Assembly: GCA_964637365.1 (NCBI GenBank) | Contig: CAZWWH010000002.1 | Span: 143,021-207,020 of the forward strand | Source: Cryptoclostridium sp964637365 | Lineage (GTDB): Bacteria > Bacillota > Dehalobacteriia > UBA7702 | Length of the DNA: 64,000 nucleotides | Reading direction: 5' to 3' | Shown: positions 9,229-17,031 of the stretch, piece after piece | Layout: every line of letters begins with the position of its first letter | Position numbering within the stretch: the first letter of the stretch is position 1 | Program-made: the position numbers and the translations under genes | Notes under the pieces: model-generated | Databases searched by the model: none | Seen by the model: the letters and a program-made list of their open reading frames with translations, nothing else | Told to the model about the DNA's origin: nothing

Positions 9229-9247
9229 ACCAATTCAATGAATTGGT
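9229..9247. promoter_or_regulatory. Palindrome before the PTS-like gene, possible operator
   Basis: ACCAATTCA-A-TGAATTGGT is a perfect 9-bp inverted repeat around a single base, bordered by AT-rich sequence on both sides. It lies 11 bases upstream of the ribosome site of the minus-strand PTS-like gene and downstream of the penicillin-binding protein stop. It could be a repressor operator or an mRNA hairpin. No T-run follows it on the minus strand. Confidence 0.45.
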
Positions 9248-9257
9248 AAATATTTTA

Positions 9258-10964
9258 TCACAAAGAGTCTTTATTTTCAACGATACGTCCATTAAGATAG
9301 GCACATATTTTTTTTAAAATCGGGCCGCCGTCCCCCACGCCAGAGGAACCATTTTCCACCAAAATTACGATGGTATAGCGGGGATTTTCCGCAGGGAAAA
9401 AACCGCCAATCCATACATTCCCTGTTTCCGACGTGCCGGTTTTTCCCGCCATATTTAGATTCTGCAAATTGAGGCTTTTGCCGGTACCTGATTGGAATGT
9501 TTTTTTCATCATATCCTTTACCGCCGAGGCAGTGCTGGCCTTTATAACCCGCACGGGGTAAGAACACGGATAGGTCTTTGGTGGCTCATTCTTTCCGGAA
9601 TCCGTTTCCATAATGAGCCTTGGTTCCATCAAAAATCCACCAGAGGCGATTACATTGATCATTTTAGCCAGATTCAGCGGTGTCATTAAAATGCCGCTTT
9701 CCCCCAGGGAAAGATTGGCGATATCACCTTCCGTTTGTCCCTGCGTTTCAATCTCGGAACGATGCTCCAGTGGATAGCCGATCAATGAGTCTTTATCCAA
9801 TCCCCATTCCCCAAAAGACTCCCGGATTGATTTTACACCGATTTTTTTCCCAACAGTAATAAACACAGGATTACAGCTAAGAGAAAGCGCATCTTCAAAT
9901 AACATAAGGCCATGACCTTCCTCTTTCCAGCAATGTACCTCCTTTCCATTTTCCAAATGGTAAATGCCGTCACAATAGCAAAGGGATTCCTTTTGCATCA
10001 CTCCATCTTCCAAGGCCACGGCAGCAAGAAAAATTTTAAAAAGTGAAGCCGGGGGAAATGCGTTGAGCGCCTTATTCATATATGCATCATCAGAAGCCAG
10101 GGGCGTCACATGGTTTGGATCATATTTAGGTGACGACGCCATGGCCAGAACATCTCCATTTTGCGCATCAAGAATTACTGCCGCTCCCTCCACCTCAGAA
10201 AGGGCTGATTCCACAGCCTGTTGAATTTCCAAATCTAAAGTCATCTTCACAGAGCCCGAAGACGCCGCTTCCTGATGAATGACATAATATTCATCTTCGT
10301 AAATCGGGCGGTTCTTATCATCTACCAGTACGCCTATGGTTTCTCCGCCCTGCCCTTGGAGAATTGAGTCGTAAATACGCTCCAGACCGCTGAGTCCTAC
10401 CAGATCTCCTTCTTTGACCTGCGATGAAAACTTTTCGGAGAGGATATCTTCTTCCGTAGCTGTTCCTAATTCCCCCAACAGGTGAATTGCGGGTAAATCA
10501 CTGCGGTAGCGCCCAATCTGCCCAACAATGAATATTCCCGGTTCCTCCAGAGACCGGATTTTTTCAACTTCTTCCAATGTAAGATTTGACTTCGCCACAA
10601 AGGGCAGGTATCGAATAGAGGTACCATCATCACCTCTCCCCTCAATTTTTTTGGAAAGACTATCACCATCCAAAAATAATACCTGTTCCAACTGGTTTGC
10701 CACCTTTTGGGCATCCTTGACAAGGGATGGAAAGATCATTAAAGAAGGTGTTTCCTCATGATTTGTGATTGTTTCTCCGTTTCGGTCAAAAATCTTCCCG
10801 CGGGAGTTTTGGTTCAAGGACATGGTTTTGATTTGTTGGCTGTCCGCCTTTTCTGTTAATTCATCATGAAGGATCAACTGCAAATAGCCAAGACGCAACA
10901 GAAGAGCAGTCATACCGCATAGAAAGATAACTATCACTACCCAAAGGCGTTTTGAAGATATCAT
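9258..10964 (-). CDS. Class B penicillin-binding protein (transpeptidase)
   Basis: This 568-residue D,D-transpeptidase cross-links peptidoglycan. It has one N-terminal membrane anchor (about residues 7-25), a dimerisation region containing the RGKIFDRNG motif, and a C-terminal transpeptidase domain with Ser307-x-x-Lys (SLFK), Ser363-Cys-Asn and Lys508-Thr-Gly, all intact. The start at 10964 has AGGGAGGAG 4 bases upstream; an earlier in-frame codon does not. It resembles SpoVD/PBP2-type proteins, but no C-terminal PASTA domain is visible. A hairpin just upstream separates it from the DUF4911-U32-mltG operon. Confidence 0.9.
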   Translation of the reverse strand: MISSKRLWVVIVIFLCGMTALLLRLGYLQLILHDELTEKADSQQIKTMSLNQNSRGKIFDRNGETITNHEETPSLMIFPSLVKDAQKVANQLEQVLFLDGDSLSKKIEGRGDDGTSIRYLPFVAKSNLTLEEVEKIRSLEEPGIFIVGQIGRYRSDLPAIHLLGELGTATEEDILSEKFSSQVKEGDLVGLSGLERIYDSILQGQGGETIGVLVDDKNRPIYEDEYYVIHQEAASSGSVKMTLDLEIQQAVESALSEVEGAAVILDAQNGDVLAMASSPKYDPNHVTPLASDDAYMNKALNAFPPASLFKIFLAAVALEDGVMQKESLCYCDGIYHLENGKEVHCWKEEGHGLMLFEDALSLSCNPVFITVGKKIGVKSIRESFGEWGLDKDSLIGYPLEHRSEIETQGQTEGDIANLSLGESGILMTPLNLAKMINVIASGGFLMEPRLIMETDSGKNEPPKTYPCSYPVRVIKASTASAVKDMMKKTFQSGTGKSLNLQNLNMAGKTGTSETGNVWIGGFFPAENPRYTIVILVENGSSGVGDGGPILKKICAYLNGRIVENKDSL

Positions 10965-10980
10965 GATACTCCTCCCTAAA

Positions 10981-11009
10981 AATAAAAAAGATCGGGACGA
11001 ATCCCGATC
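10981..11009 (-). terminator. Terminator after the DUF4911 gene
   Basis: On the minus strand GATCGGGA and TCCCGATC form an 8-bp stem with a 4-base loop, followed by TTTTTTATTTTT. It closes the mltG-U32-DUF4911 transcription unit. It ends only about 10 bases before the ribosome site of the PBP gene, so it could also act as a leader hairpin of that gene. Confidence 0.75.
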
Positions 11010-11051
11010 CGAGTTCTTATACAACTCTTTTATCGTAAAAGATTGCCAATA

Positions 11052-11291
11052 TTATTTTGCGGCATCTTCTGTGGAATTATACACAATTTTGGTAATAAAA
11101 GGAAGTCCTTTCAGAATGCGGCGTATTGGACTAACTTTTCCAAATCCACGAATTGCAATGACTCCTTCTTTATTATCAAGTGTGGAGACTACTGCCAGAT
11201 TGTCGTAAGCTTCAAACACGCGGTTGATAAAGTCAATATGATGAGGAGCCGTTTGCACATGAACGGTAAAAGGCTTGGCAGAGTCAAACAT
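11052..11291 (-). CDS. DUF4911 domain protein
   Basis: This 79-residue acidic/basic mixed protein fits DUF4911: an N-terminal beta strand, a helix with DFINRVFEAYDNLAVVSTLD, the strand GVIAIRGFG, and a C-terminal helix. Its start overlaps the 3' end of the U32 gene by 8 bases, which indicates translational coupling. DUF4911 genes commonly sit beside U32 peptidase genes in Clostridia, so a role linked to the U32 enzyme is plausible. Function is unknown. Confidence 0.75.
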   Translation of the reverse strand: MFDSAKPFTVHVQTAPHHIDFINRVFEAYDNLAVVSTLDNKEGVIAIRGFGKVSPIRRILKGLPFITKIVYNSTEDAAK

Positions 11292-12525
11292 GCTGTTTCC
11301 TCCTGAAAATTGACATCAAAGGCAGCGGATCTTTGCTGGGAAGGTAAACCGTCATTTGAGCGTGAGGCGCTTTATGGATGCTGCTCCCCTCTTCATTGTA
11401 CATCTTATCAATTCTAAAGAAACGATTTTTCCCATAGGGAACGACAACCTCTACCTCATCGCCCACCCGAAAATGGTTCCGCTGCTCCAATACGAGACAC
11501 TGCTTTTCTTGATTATACCCCCGCACTACAGCGATAAAGTCATATTCACGAACATAAGACGAGGTATCATAGCGATGGTCTTTGGATTGGGGCGGGCCTT
11601 CCAAAAAACCACGGCAATATTGACGATGGCTAATTTTGGTCAATTCCTTTTGCCAATGGGGTAACTTTTCATGGAATGAATCCAATGATGCATGGACAGC
11701 GTCGATGGCTTCCCGATAAACTTTCGTCGTTACAGCTACATAATACGGGCTCTTCATACGCCCTTCAATTTTCAATGAATCAATTCCAATATCCAAGAAC
11801 TCCGGCAAGAATTCCAGCAAGTTCAAATCTTTGGAATTCATAATATAGCTACCGCGGTCATCCTCCTCTAAGGCCAAGTATTCTCCAGGGCGCTGGGATT
11901 CCACCAGTGCGTACTGCCAACGGCACGGATGAGTACAGGCCCCCCGATTGGCATCCCGCCGGGTGAGATAATTGCTCAAGAGGCAACGGCCGGAGTATGA
12001 CATACACATTGCTCCATGAACAAAAATTTCCAGCTCCGCAGTGGTCATCCCGCGAATCTCTTTCATTTCCTTTAAGGTTAGCTCTCGACCCAAAACTACA
12101 CGCTCCGCTCCCAGTGACCGCCACATTTCCACGGTACGCCAGTTCACCGAATTTGCCTGGGTACTGATGTGTATGGGGATTTTCGGCGCATATTCTTTGG
12201 CCAAAGCCATCACACCTAAATCTGAGATAATAAACCCATCAGGTTCAATCCGAGCCAACTGTTGAAAGAAGTCTGCCAATTGTTCAATATCCTCGTTGTG
12301 GGCAAATACATTCGCTGCAACGTACACTTTCGCGTTATTTTCATGAACAAGGGAAACAGCTTTTTTCATTTCCTCCATAGTGAAATTACTGCTTTTCGCG
12401 CGCAGACCGAACTTTTCTCCAGCCAAATACACAGCATCAGCACCGTAGGCCAAGGCAAACTGTAATTTTTCCATGTCTCCGGCAGGGGCAAGAATCTCTG
12501 GTTTTTGTAATTTATTCGTTGTCAT
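11284..12525 (-). CDS. U32 family protein, probable tRNA hydroxylase TrhP
   Basis: This 413-residue protein has the U32 family start (PEILAPAGD..KL..A..YGADAVYLAG), the GAMCMSYSGRCLLSNYLTRRDANRGACTHPCRW core with its conserved cysteines, and a C-terminal beta-barrel-like domain. In Bacillus the homologues next to mltG (TrhP1/TrhP2) hydroxylate uridine-34 of tRNAs; older names call the family peptidases or collagenases. The ATG at 12525 has GAGGGGATT in front, lies inside the end of mltG (14-base overlap) and gives the normal length. Confidence 0.88.
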   Translation of the reverse strand: MTTNKLQKPEILAPAGDMEKLQFALAYGADAVYLAGEKFGLRAKSSNFTMEEMKKAVSLVHENNAKVYVAANVFAHNEDIEQLADFFQQLARIEPDGFIISDLGVMALAKEYAPKIPIHISTQANSVNWRTVEMWRSLGAERVVLGRELTLKEMKEIRGMTTAELEIFVHGAMCMSYSGRCLLSNYLTRRDANRGACTHPCRWQYALVESQRPGEYLALEEDDRGSYIMNSKDLNLLEFLPEFLDIGIDSLKIEGRMKSPYYVAVTTKVYREAIDAVHASLDSFHEKLPHWQKELTKISHRQYCRGFLEGPPQSKDHRYDTSSYVREYDFIAVVRGYNQEKQCLVLEQRNHFRVGDEVEVVVPYGKNRFFRIDKMYNEEGSSIHKAPHAQMTVYLPSKDPLPLMSIFRRKQHV

Positions 12526-13516
12526 AATCCCCTCGGCGGATCGCTTCAATGGCGGCAAGATGCTCTTCATAGGTCTTAGTGAAAATATGAGCGCCATTGG
12601 GCTTGGCCACAAAGAAAAGATAATCAGTGTCTGTCGGGTACAAGGCTGCTTCCAAAGACGCTTTCCCGGGAGAGGCAATGGGCGTCGGTGGCAAGCCTTG
12701 ATTAATATAGGTATTATAAGGCGACTCAATGGCCACGTCTTCATTGGTAAGAACAGGCTTTACCTTGCCCAAAGCATATTGAACCGTAGCACAGCTTTGT
12801 AAGAGCATTCCCTGACCCAAGCGGTTATAAAATACGCCGGCAATGATGGGGCGATCCTCCTGAACCACGGCCTCTTTTTCCACAATAGAAGCCATCGTCA
12901 CCCAGTCTTTGACGGATATGCCACGTTCTGCCAAATGGGCGCGCCATTCGTCATTATATACACTGTCAAATTGATTGATCATCGTATTAATAACATCGCG
13001 GGCAGAAATTCCTTTATTAAAGAGATATGTTTCGGGGAAAAGATACCCCTGAACCCGTAAAGAGTCACCCTTTGCGCCAATGTAATCATAATTATAATCG
13101 CCATTGGCGGCGGCATCCAAGAACTCCTCCCTGGTAGTAATTCCTTTTTCCTCCAGGACAGAAATAATTTGTTCCATATTGTAGCCTTCAGGAATGGTCA
13201 CTTTGGTTCCAACAGTATCGCCGCCTTTTTCCAAGCGGTCAACGACCTGATCAATAGTATATGCACCGTCAAAGGTATAAGAACCATTTTTCAAAGCACT
13301 GCCCCGACCAGAAAACTTCAAATAGAGTTTAAAATCAAGCTTTCCCCGGATCACTTGATTTTCCGTTAGAATTTTTCCTATTTCAGCCGATGTACTTTCT
13401 GCGGGAATGTCCACGGTCACATCATCCACATCCATGGGGATAAAGTAACGGTACGCAGGCACCGCAATAAGCGCTAAAACTAGAATAACAACAAGAATAA
13501 TGATTACTTTCTTCAT
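12512..13516 (-). CDS. mltG: Endolytic murein transglycosylase MltG
   Basis: MltG cleaves nascent glycan strands at the membrane and helps set their length. The 334-residue protein has one N-terminal membrane span (residues about 3-25), a LysM-like region, and the YceG catalytic domain with the VQGYLFPETY motif, the catalytic Glu in MASIVEKEA near residue 210, and the conserved SPYNTYINQGLPPTPIASPG stretch. It overlaps the U32 gene and shares the alaS-ireB-ruvX-DUF1292 neighbourhood seen in Bacillus. Confidence 0.95.
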   Translation of the reverse strand: MKKVIIILVVILVLALIAVPAYRYFIPMDVDDVTVDIPAESTSAEIGKILTENQVIRGKLDFKLYLKFSGRGSALKNGSYTFDGAYTIDQVVDRLEKGGDTVGTKVTIPEGYNMEQIISVLEEKGITTREEFLDAAANGDYNYDYIGAKGDSLRVQGYLFPETYLFNKGISARDVINTMINQFDSVYNDEWRAHLAERGISVKDWVTMASIVEKEAVVQEDRPIIAGVFYNRLGQGMLLQSCATVQYALGKVKPVLTNEDVAIESPYNTYINQGLPPTPIASPGKASLEAALYPTDTDYLFFVAKPNGAHIFTKTYEEHLAAIEAIRRGDYDNE

Positions 13517-13580
13517 AAGCTAATTCCTTTGTGTTTCGTGGTTCAAAGTTTTGTTGGCTTCAGCACTTGCCAAAGTCTTT

Positions 13581-14996
13581 TTATTCCGTTGGTCCTACCA
13601 ATACAATTCTTTTCTGTGCGCGGTAGGTGTCTTGAGAAACCTTTTCCGTAGAAACCACTGCGCCATTGTTCAAGATTTTTTTATATACGGCAGCTTCCAA
13701 TCCCCTGGCGCCGCTGGATTTCACCTTTTGTGCCCCCGGGGACAGACTGTTATCAGTGACTGTTTCCGTAGTATATGGAATGTAACGCAATACCTCTGAT
13801 ACAATCTCAACATCCTGTTTGTAATCAGTATTACCATAAAATGTCACAGTGATGGTACCTCCGCCGCAAACAGCGTGCATCAACACTGGTGTTTCATAAT
13901 CGTTTCGGAAACAAAGATCTGAAGATCCCCAGGCCACCATGGCATCTTGGCCAGGATCCACATATGCAATAGCCAAAGAATGAGGTTTGCGAGCAGTTAC
14001 CGTTAAATTAGAGCAACGAAGAATCGCCCCGTAAACCGTGGTGCTGACCTGACAAACACCACCACCCATTCCCGGGGTAAACTGGCCATTTTCAATAATC
14101 ACGGCATTGCGGAATCCTCGTTCCGTGGTACGCTGTCCCACAGTATCATTAAAAGAAAAAGTAGCGCCAGGCTCAATAATGGTCATATCCAAATACTGAC
14201 TGGCCTGCCAAAGGTTGTGGGAACGGTCTGTTTGCCCGGCATTATAATTAGTGCTGAAAGTAGCTAATACACCATTGATTTTCATTGCTTCCAAATCTTC
14301 CGTTGTGCGTTCCGGTACAGCATTGGTATCAATGATGACCTGCACTTCATTGATGGAGTTATCGGAAACTGCGGTGACTACCAACTCCTTGGTGGCATCT
14401 ACATCCAGAGCGGAGCCGTTTACCGATGGGTTGATATAAATAGAGCCATCATCGGCAATACCGAAAGTGGCATCTTGGGCTGTAGTGCCAATTTCCTCAG
14501 CAATCGCCGCCAATATAGGATCCACTTTGGTTGTGTCCACTTGAAACGCGGTGGTTAAATCGTCTTTTTTCTTGAGTTGATGATAGCGATCCTGATAGCG
14601 CTTAAGGATGTTGCCAGTGCGGGTTACTTTTGTAGCAGCCTCGTAAATACCATCATCATCTCGGATGAGGCCTAGATCCCCTGCGGTATAGTTCCATTCT
14701 GCGCTCTCAGTATAAAGACGGATTTCTCGTACCATCTGAGCATCATAAGCCGCGGCAATGGCTGCTCTAGCGTCCTTTTCATTAAGACCGCTCAAATCGG
14801 TTCCTAGGAAATAGACATTTTTTGCGATGGCGTCTTGATGCGTATCATAATAATCATAGCCCCAAAAGGCGCCAACCAGCAATAAAAGCACGAAACCGAT
14901 ACTGCCGAAAATAATCCACAGCTTTTGTTTTCTGCTTGATTTCTTTTTGTGCTTTTTAAGATTTTTTTCAGCGTTTTCATCTTTGGTTTTTTTCAT
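13581..14996 (-). CDS. VanW family protein with peptidoglycan-binding and G5-like domains
   Basis: This 471-residue protein has a Lys-rich cytoplasmic start, one membrane span (about residues 25-47), a putative peptidoglycan-binding region (PG_binding_4 type, about 60-230), a VanW domain (about 250-385, with SFNDTVG, GGGVCQVSTTVY and NDYETPVLMHA), and a C-terminal G5-like stretch. It is an extracellular, membrane-anchored cell-wall protein. VanW occurs in some glycopeptide-resistance clusters, but here the context is housekeeping and no van genes are present, so a resistance call would be unfounded. Confidence 0.9.
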   Translation of the reverse strand: MKKTKDENAEKNLKKHKKKSSRKQKLWIIFGSIGFVLLLLVGAFWGYDYYDTHQDAIAKNVYFLGTDLSGLNEKDARAAIAAAYDAQMVREIRLYTESAEWNYTAGDLGLIRDDDGIYEAATKVTRTGNILKRYQDRYHQLKKKDDLTTAFQVDTTKVDPILAAIAEEIGTTAQDATFGIADDGSIYINPSVNGSALDVDATKELVVTAVSDNSINEVQVIIDTNAVPERTTEDLEAMKINGVLATFSTNYNAGQTDRSHNLWQASQYLDMTIIEPGATFSFNDTVGQRTTERGFRNAVIIENGQFTPGMGGGVCQVSTTVYGAILRCSNLTVTARKPHSLAIAYVDPGQDAMVAWGSSDLCFRNDYETPVLMHAVCGGGTITVTFYGNTDYKQDVEIVSEVLRYIPYTTETVTDNSLSPGAQKVKSSGARGLEAAVYKKILNNGAVVSTEKVSQDTYRAQKRIVLVGPTE

Positions 14997-15025
14997 TTTT
15001 CACACCATAACCAAAATAAAAAGGG

Positions 15026-15325
15026 TTATTCGTCGTCTTCTACCATTCCCATGTAAACTTCGGCTACTTTATCCCATTCATCGTCATCCTCAATATTCCA
15101 CAGGGTTTCTTCTTTCGTTTTAGGATCAACCTCTAAACGGAAAATCAATGCTTCGTCCTCATCTTCATCTCCCTCGGGCGGAGCGATCACAGCATATTCC
15201 TTACCATCTACTTCAATGATCTCTAAAACCTCAAAATCACGTTCCGTGCCATCTTCATCAATCAGTGTTACTAAATTGACTTCAAACTGTTCGTCTTCCA
15301 AGAATTCCATATCTTTATCTGTCAT
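15026..15325 (-). CDS. DUF1292 protein (YrzB-like)
   Basis: This 99-residue, very acidic protein carries the DUF1292 pattern: DEDGTERDFEVLEIIEVDGKEYAVI followed by an acidic run and LEVDPKTKEETL near the end. In Bacillus the equivalent gene yrzB lies in the same place, between ruvX and mltG. Function is unknown. The overlap of neighbourhood with ruvX and alaS supports the call. Confidence 0.9.
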   Translation of the reverse strand: MTDKDMEFLEDEQFEVNLVTLIDEDGTERDFEVLEIIEVDGKEYAVIAPPEGDEDEDEALIFRLEVDPKTKEETLWNIEDDDEWDKVAEVYMGMVEDDE

Positions 15326-15343
15326 AACGCACCTCTTATCAAT

Positions 15344-15766
15344 TTACTTTTGGTTTTTCAAATAATCCAAATAGTTTTGCAATATCAGAATGGCGGCCAA
15401 AGAATCCACTGTCTTTTTTCGCTTTTTGCGGCTTATGTCCGCCTCCAGCATAGCAGATTCCGCCATTTTTGAGGTAAGCCGTTCGTCCCAATAAACGATG
15501 GGCATTTTGACTTTGTTCCCCAAAAGTTCGCCATATTCCTTGGCCATTTCGCAAGAAGGCCCCTCGGTACCATTCATGTTGCGGGGATATCCCACGACAA
15601 TGGTATCAACTACTTTTTCCTTCACAATTGTGGCGAGGCCTTCTATCTCCTGTTCGGTTTTCCCTTTTCTGCGGATGGTAGGCAAACTCTGGGCAGTAAT
15701 TCCCAAAGGGTCGGAAATCGCAACACCAACATTTTTTGTTCCCACATCCAAAGCTAAGATTCTCAT
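15344..15766 (-). CDS. ruvX: RuvX/YqgF Holliday junction resolvase-like nuclease
   Basis: This 140-residue RNase H-fold protein is involved in rRNA 5' processing and possibly Holliday junction cleavage. The first strand LALDVGTKNVGVAISDPLG holds the first catalytic Asp, VVGYPRNMNGTEG is the second conserved block, and WDERLTS holds further acidic residues. It lies between DUF1292 and the aldo/keto reductase gene on the minus strand, matching the Bacillota order. Confidence 0.94.
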   Translation of the reverse strand: MRILALDVGTKNVGVAISDPLGITAQSLPTIRRKGKTEQEIEGLATIVKEKVVDTIVVGYPRNMNGTEGPSCEMAKEYGELLGNKVKMPIVYWDERLTSKMAESAMLEADISRKKRKKTVDSLAAILILQNYLDYLKNQK

Positions 15767-15781
15767 AAAATTCCTTTAAAA

Positions 15782-16735
15782 TTAAATAATACTGATTGCG
15801 TCTTGGTCGCAATTGTCACGGCAATAACCACACAAAACGCACTTTGTTTCGTCAATAAAGGCCTTGTCTGCGTCTTCCTCCAAAGAAATTGCACGTTGTC
15901 CGCAGCGCCGCAAACACTGACCACAGGCAACACAGCGGTCTGTTACTTCAATATGCCTTTTTTCCACGATATATTCTGCCAAATCATCAGCCTGAGGCTC
16001 TTCCCCCAGTGCCCAAGCCACATTGATGCGCACTTCCCGGGGACTTTTCATCCCTATGGCAAAGGAGGAAAGTCCCGGAATATGATAGGCCCAACGGCAG
16101 CATTCCTCGGCTTTATCCGCAAGCTTACCGCCAGCCAAGGCTTTCATGCCATAAAGTCCCTTACCTCGTTTTGCAGCGTAAGCAATGGCAGAGAGCATAT
16201 CATCTCGGGTACCGTCAATGATACCATGACCATATTTATTGATAAGGGGATGAATAACATCCATTTCTTTGAGATCCGCTGCAGCGCGTACTGCATTGAC
16301 AGCATGGGTGGAAATACCAATGGCAGTTAAACGATTTTTAGCCTTTTGCTCTATCAAATACTCCACCGCCTCCCAATGGCCTTGAATGGTCAACCCGCTT
16401 TCCTGCTCGTGAAGCAAGAAAATATCTAGCTTATCCCGGTTTAATTCCCGTCGGGCCTCTTCAAAAGCCTTTTCCATTAGCTGACGATTCCAGGCATATG
16501 ATTTAGAGGTCACATGGACTTCCTGATGGTATCCCTTCAAAGCCTCGCGGATATAAGAATAGGTTTCGTAGCATTCTGCGGTATCAATGAGATTAACACC
16601 CAAGTCCAATGCCTGACGAATCACATCGGCCCCTTTTTGCAGCGATAAATTTTTATGAATCGGTCCAATGGTCAAAGCACCGAAGGTGATGGGACTAACC
16701 ATGATGTCGGTCTGTCCCAATGGACGGTAAAACAT
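15782..16735 (-). CDS. Aldo/keto reductase with 2x[4Fe-4S] ferredoxin domain
   Basis: The 317-residue protein is a (beta/alpha)8 aldo/keto reductase (residues 1 to about 265, with D..ECYETYSYI, the K of SKSYAW, and LLHEQESG) joined to a C-terminal ferredoxin domain with two CxxCxxCxxxC clusters (DRCVACGQCLRRCG and TKCVLCGYCRDNCD). I start at 16735, one base after the ireB stop. Such fusions probably reduce an unknown aldehyde or ketone using low-potential electrons. The placement between ireB and ruvX is unusual compared with Bacillus and may be lineage-specific. Confidence 0.88.
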   Translation of the reverse strand: MFYRPLGQTDIMVSPITFGALTIGPIHKNLSLQKGADVIRQALDLGVNLIDTAECYETYSYIREALKGYHQEVHVTSKSYAWNRQLMEKAFEEARRELNRDKLDIFLLHEQESGLTIQGHWEAVEYLIEQKAKNRLTAIGISTHAVNAVRAAADLKEMDVIHPLINKYGHGIIDGTRDDMLSAIAYAAKRGKGLYGMKALAGGKLADKAEECCRWAYHIPGLSSFAIGMKSPREVRINVAWALGEEPQADDLAEYIVEKRHIEVTDRCVACGQCLRRCGQRAISLEEDADKAFIDETKCVLCGYCRDNCDQDAISII

Positions 16736-16736
16736 T

Positions 16737-17000
16737 TTAGTCACAGGCGTGCTCCAAATAATAGCGAACCAAGACCTCCATAATGTCGTCACGCTCAACT
16801 TTCTGAATTAAATTGCGGGCGTCATTATGGCTGGTAATATAGCTGGGATCACCGGAAATAAGATAGCCGGTAATTTGATTGGTCGCGGCGTATCCTTTCT
16901 CTGTAAGGGCGACATTGACCGAACGAATAATCGCGGGGACGTCCACTTCCTTGGCATTACAGAATTCCATCGTTGCATCAAAATTAGTCAATTTGCTCAT
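16737..17000 (-). CDS. IreB family regulatory phosphoprotein
   Basis: This 87-residue protein is the IreB/YrzL type: it starts with a Thr-containing N terminus, then ATMEFCNAKEVDVPAIIRSVNVALTEKGYAATNQITGYLISGDPSYITSHNDAR. In Enterococcus, IreB is phosphorylated by the PASTA kinase IreK and tunes cephalosporin tolerance. The start at 17000 has AAAGGTGG 9 bases upstream. It lies between alaS and ruvX, which is the conserved position. Confidence 0.93.
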   Translation of the reverse strand: MSKLTNFDATMEFCNAKEVDVPAIIRSVNVALTEKGYAATNQITGYLISGDPSYITSHNDARNLIQKVERDDIMEVLVRYYLEHACD

Positions 17001-17031
17001 CTTTGGAACCACCTTTCTTTCTCGGTGAATC

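Noticed and set aside
13581..14996. VanW gene as evidence for vancomycin resistance
   Set aside because: VanW-domain proteins are common housekeeping cell-wall proteins in Clostridia; no vanHAX, vanRS or vanY gene is present and the neighbours are mltG and ruvX.
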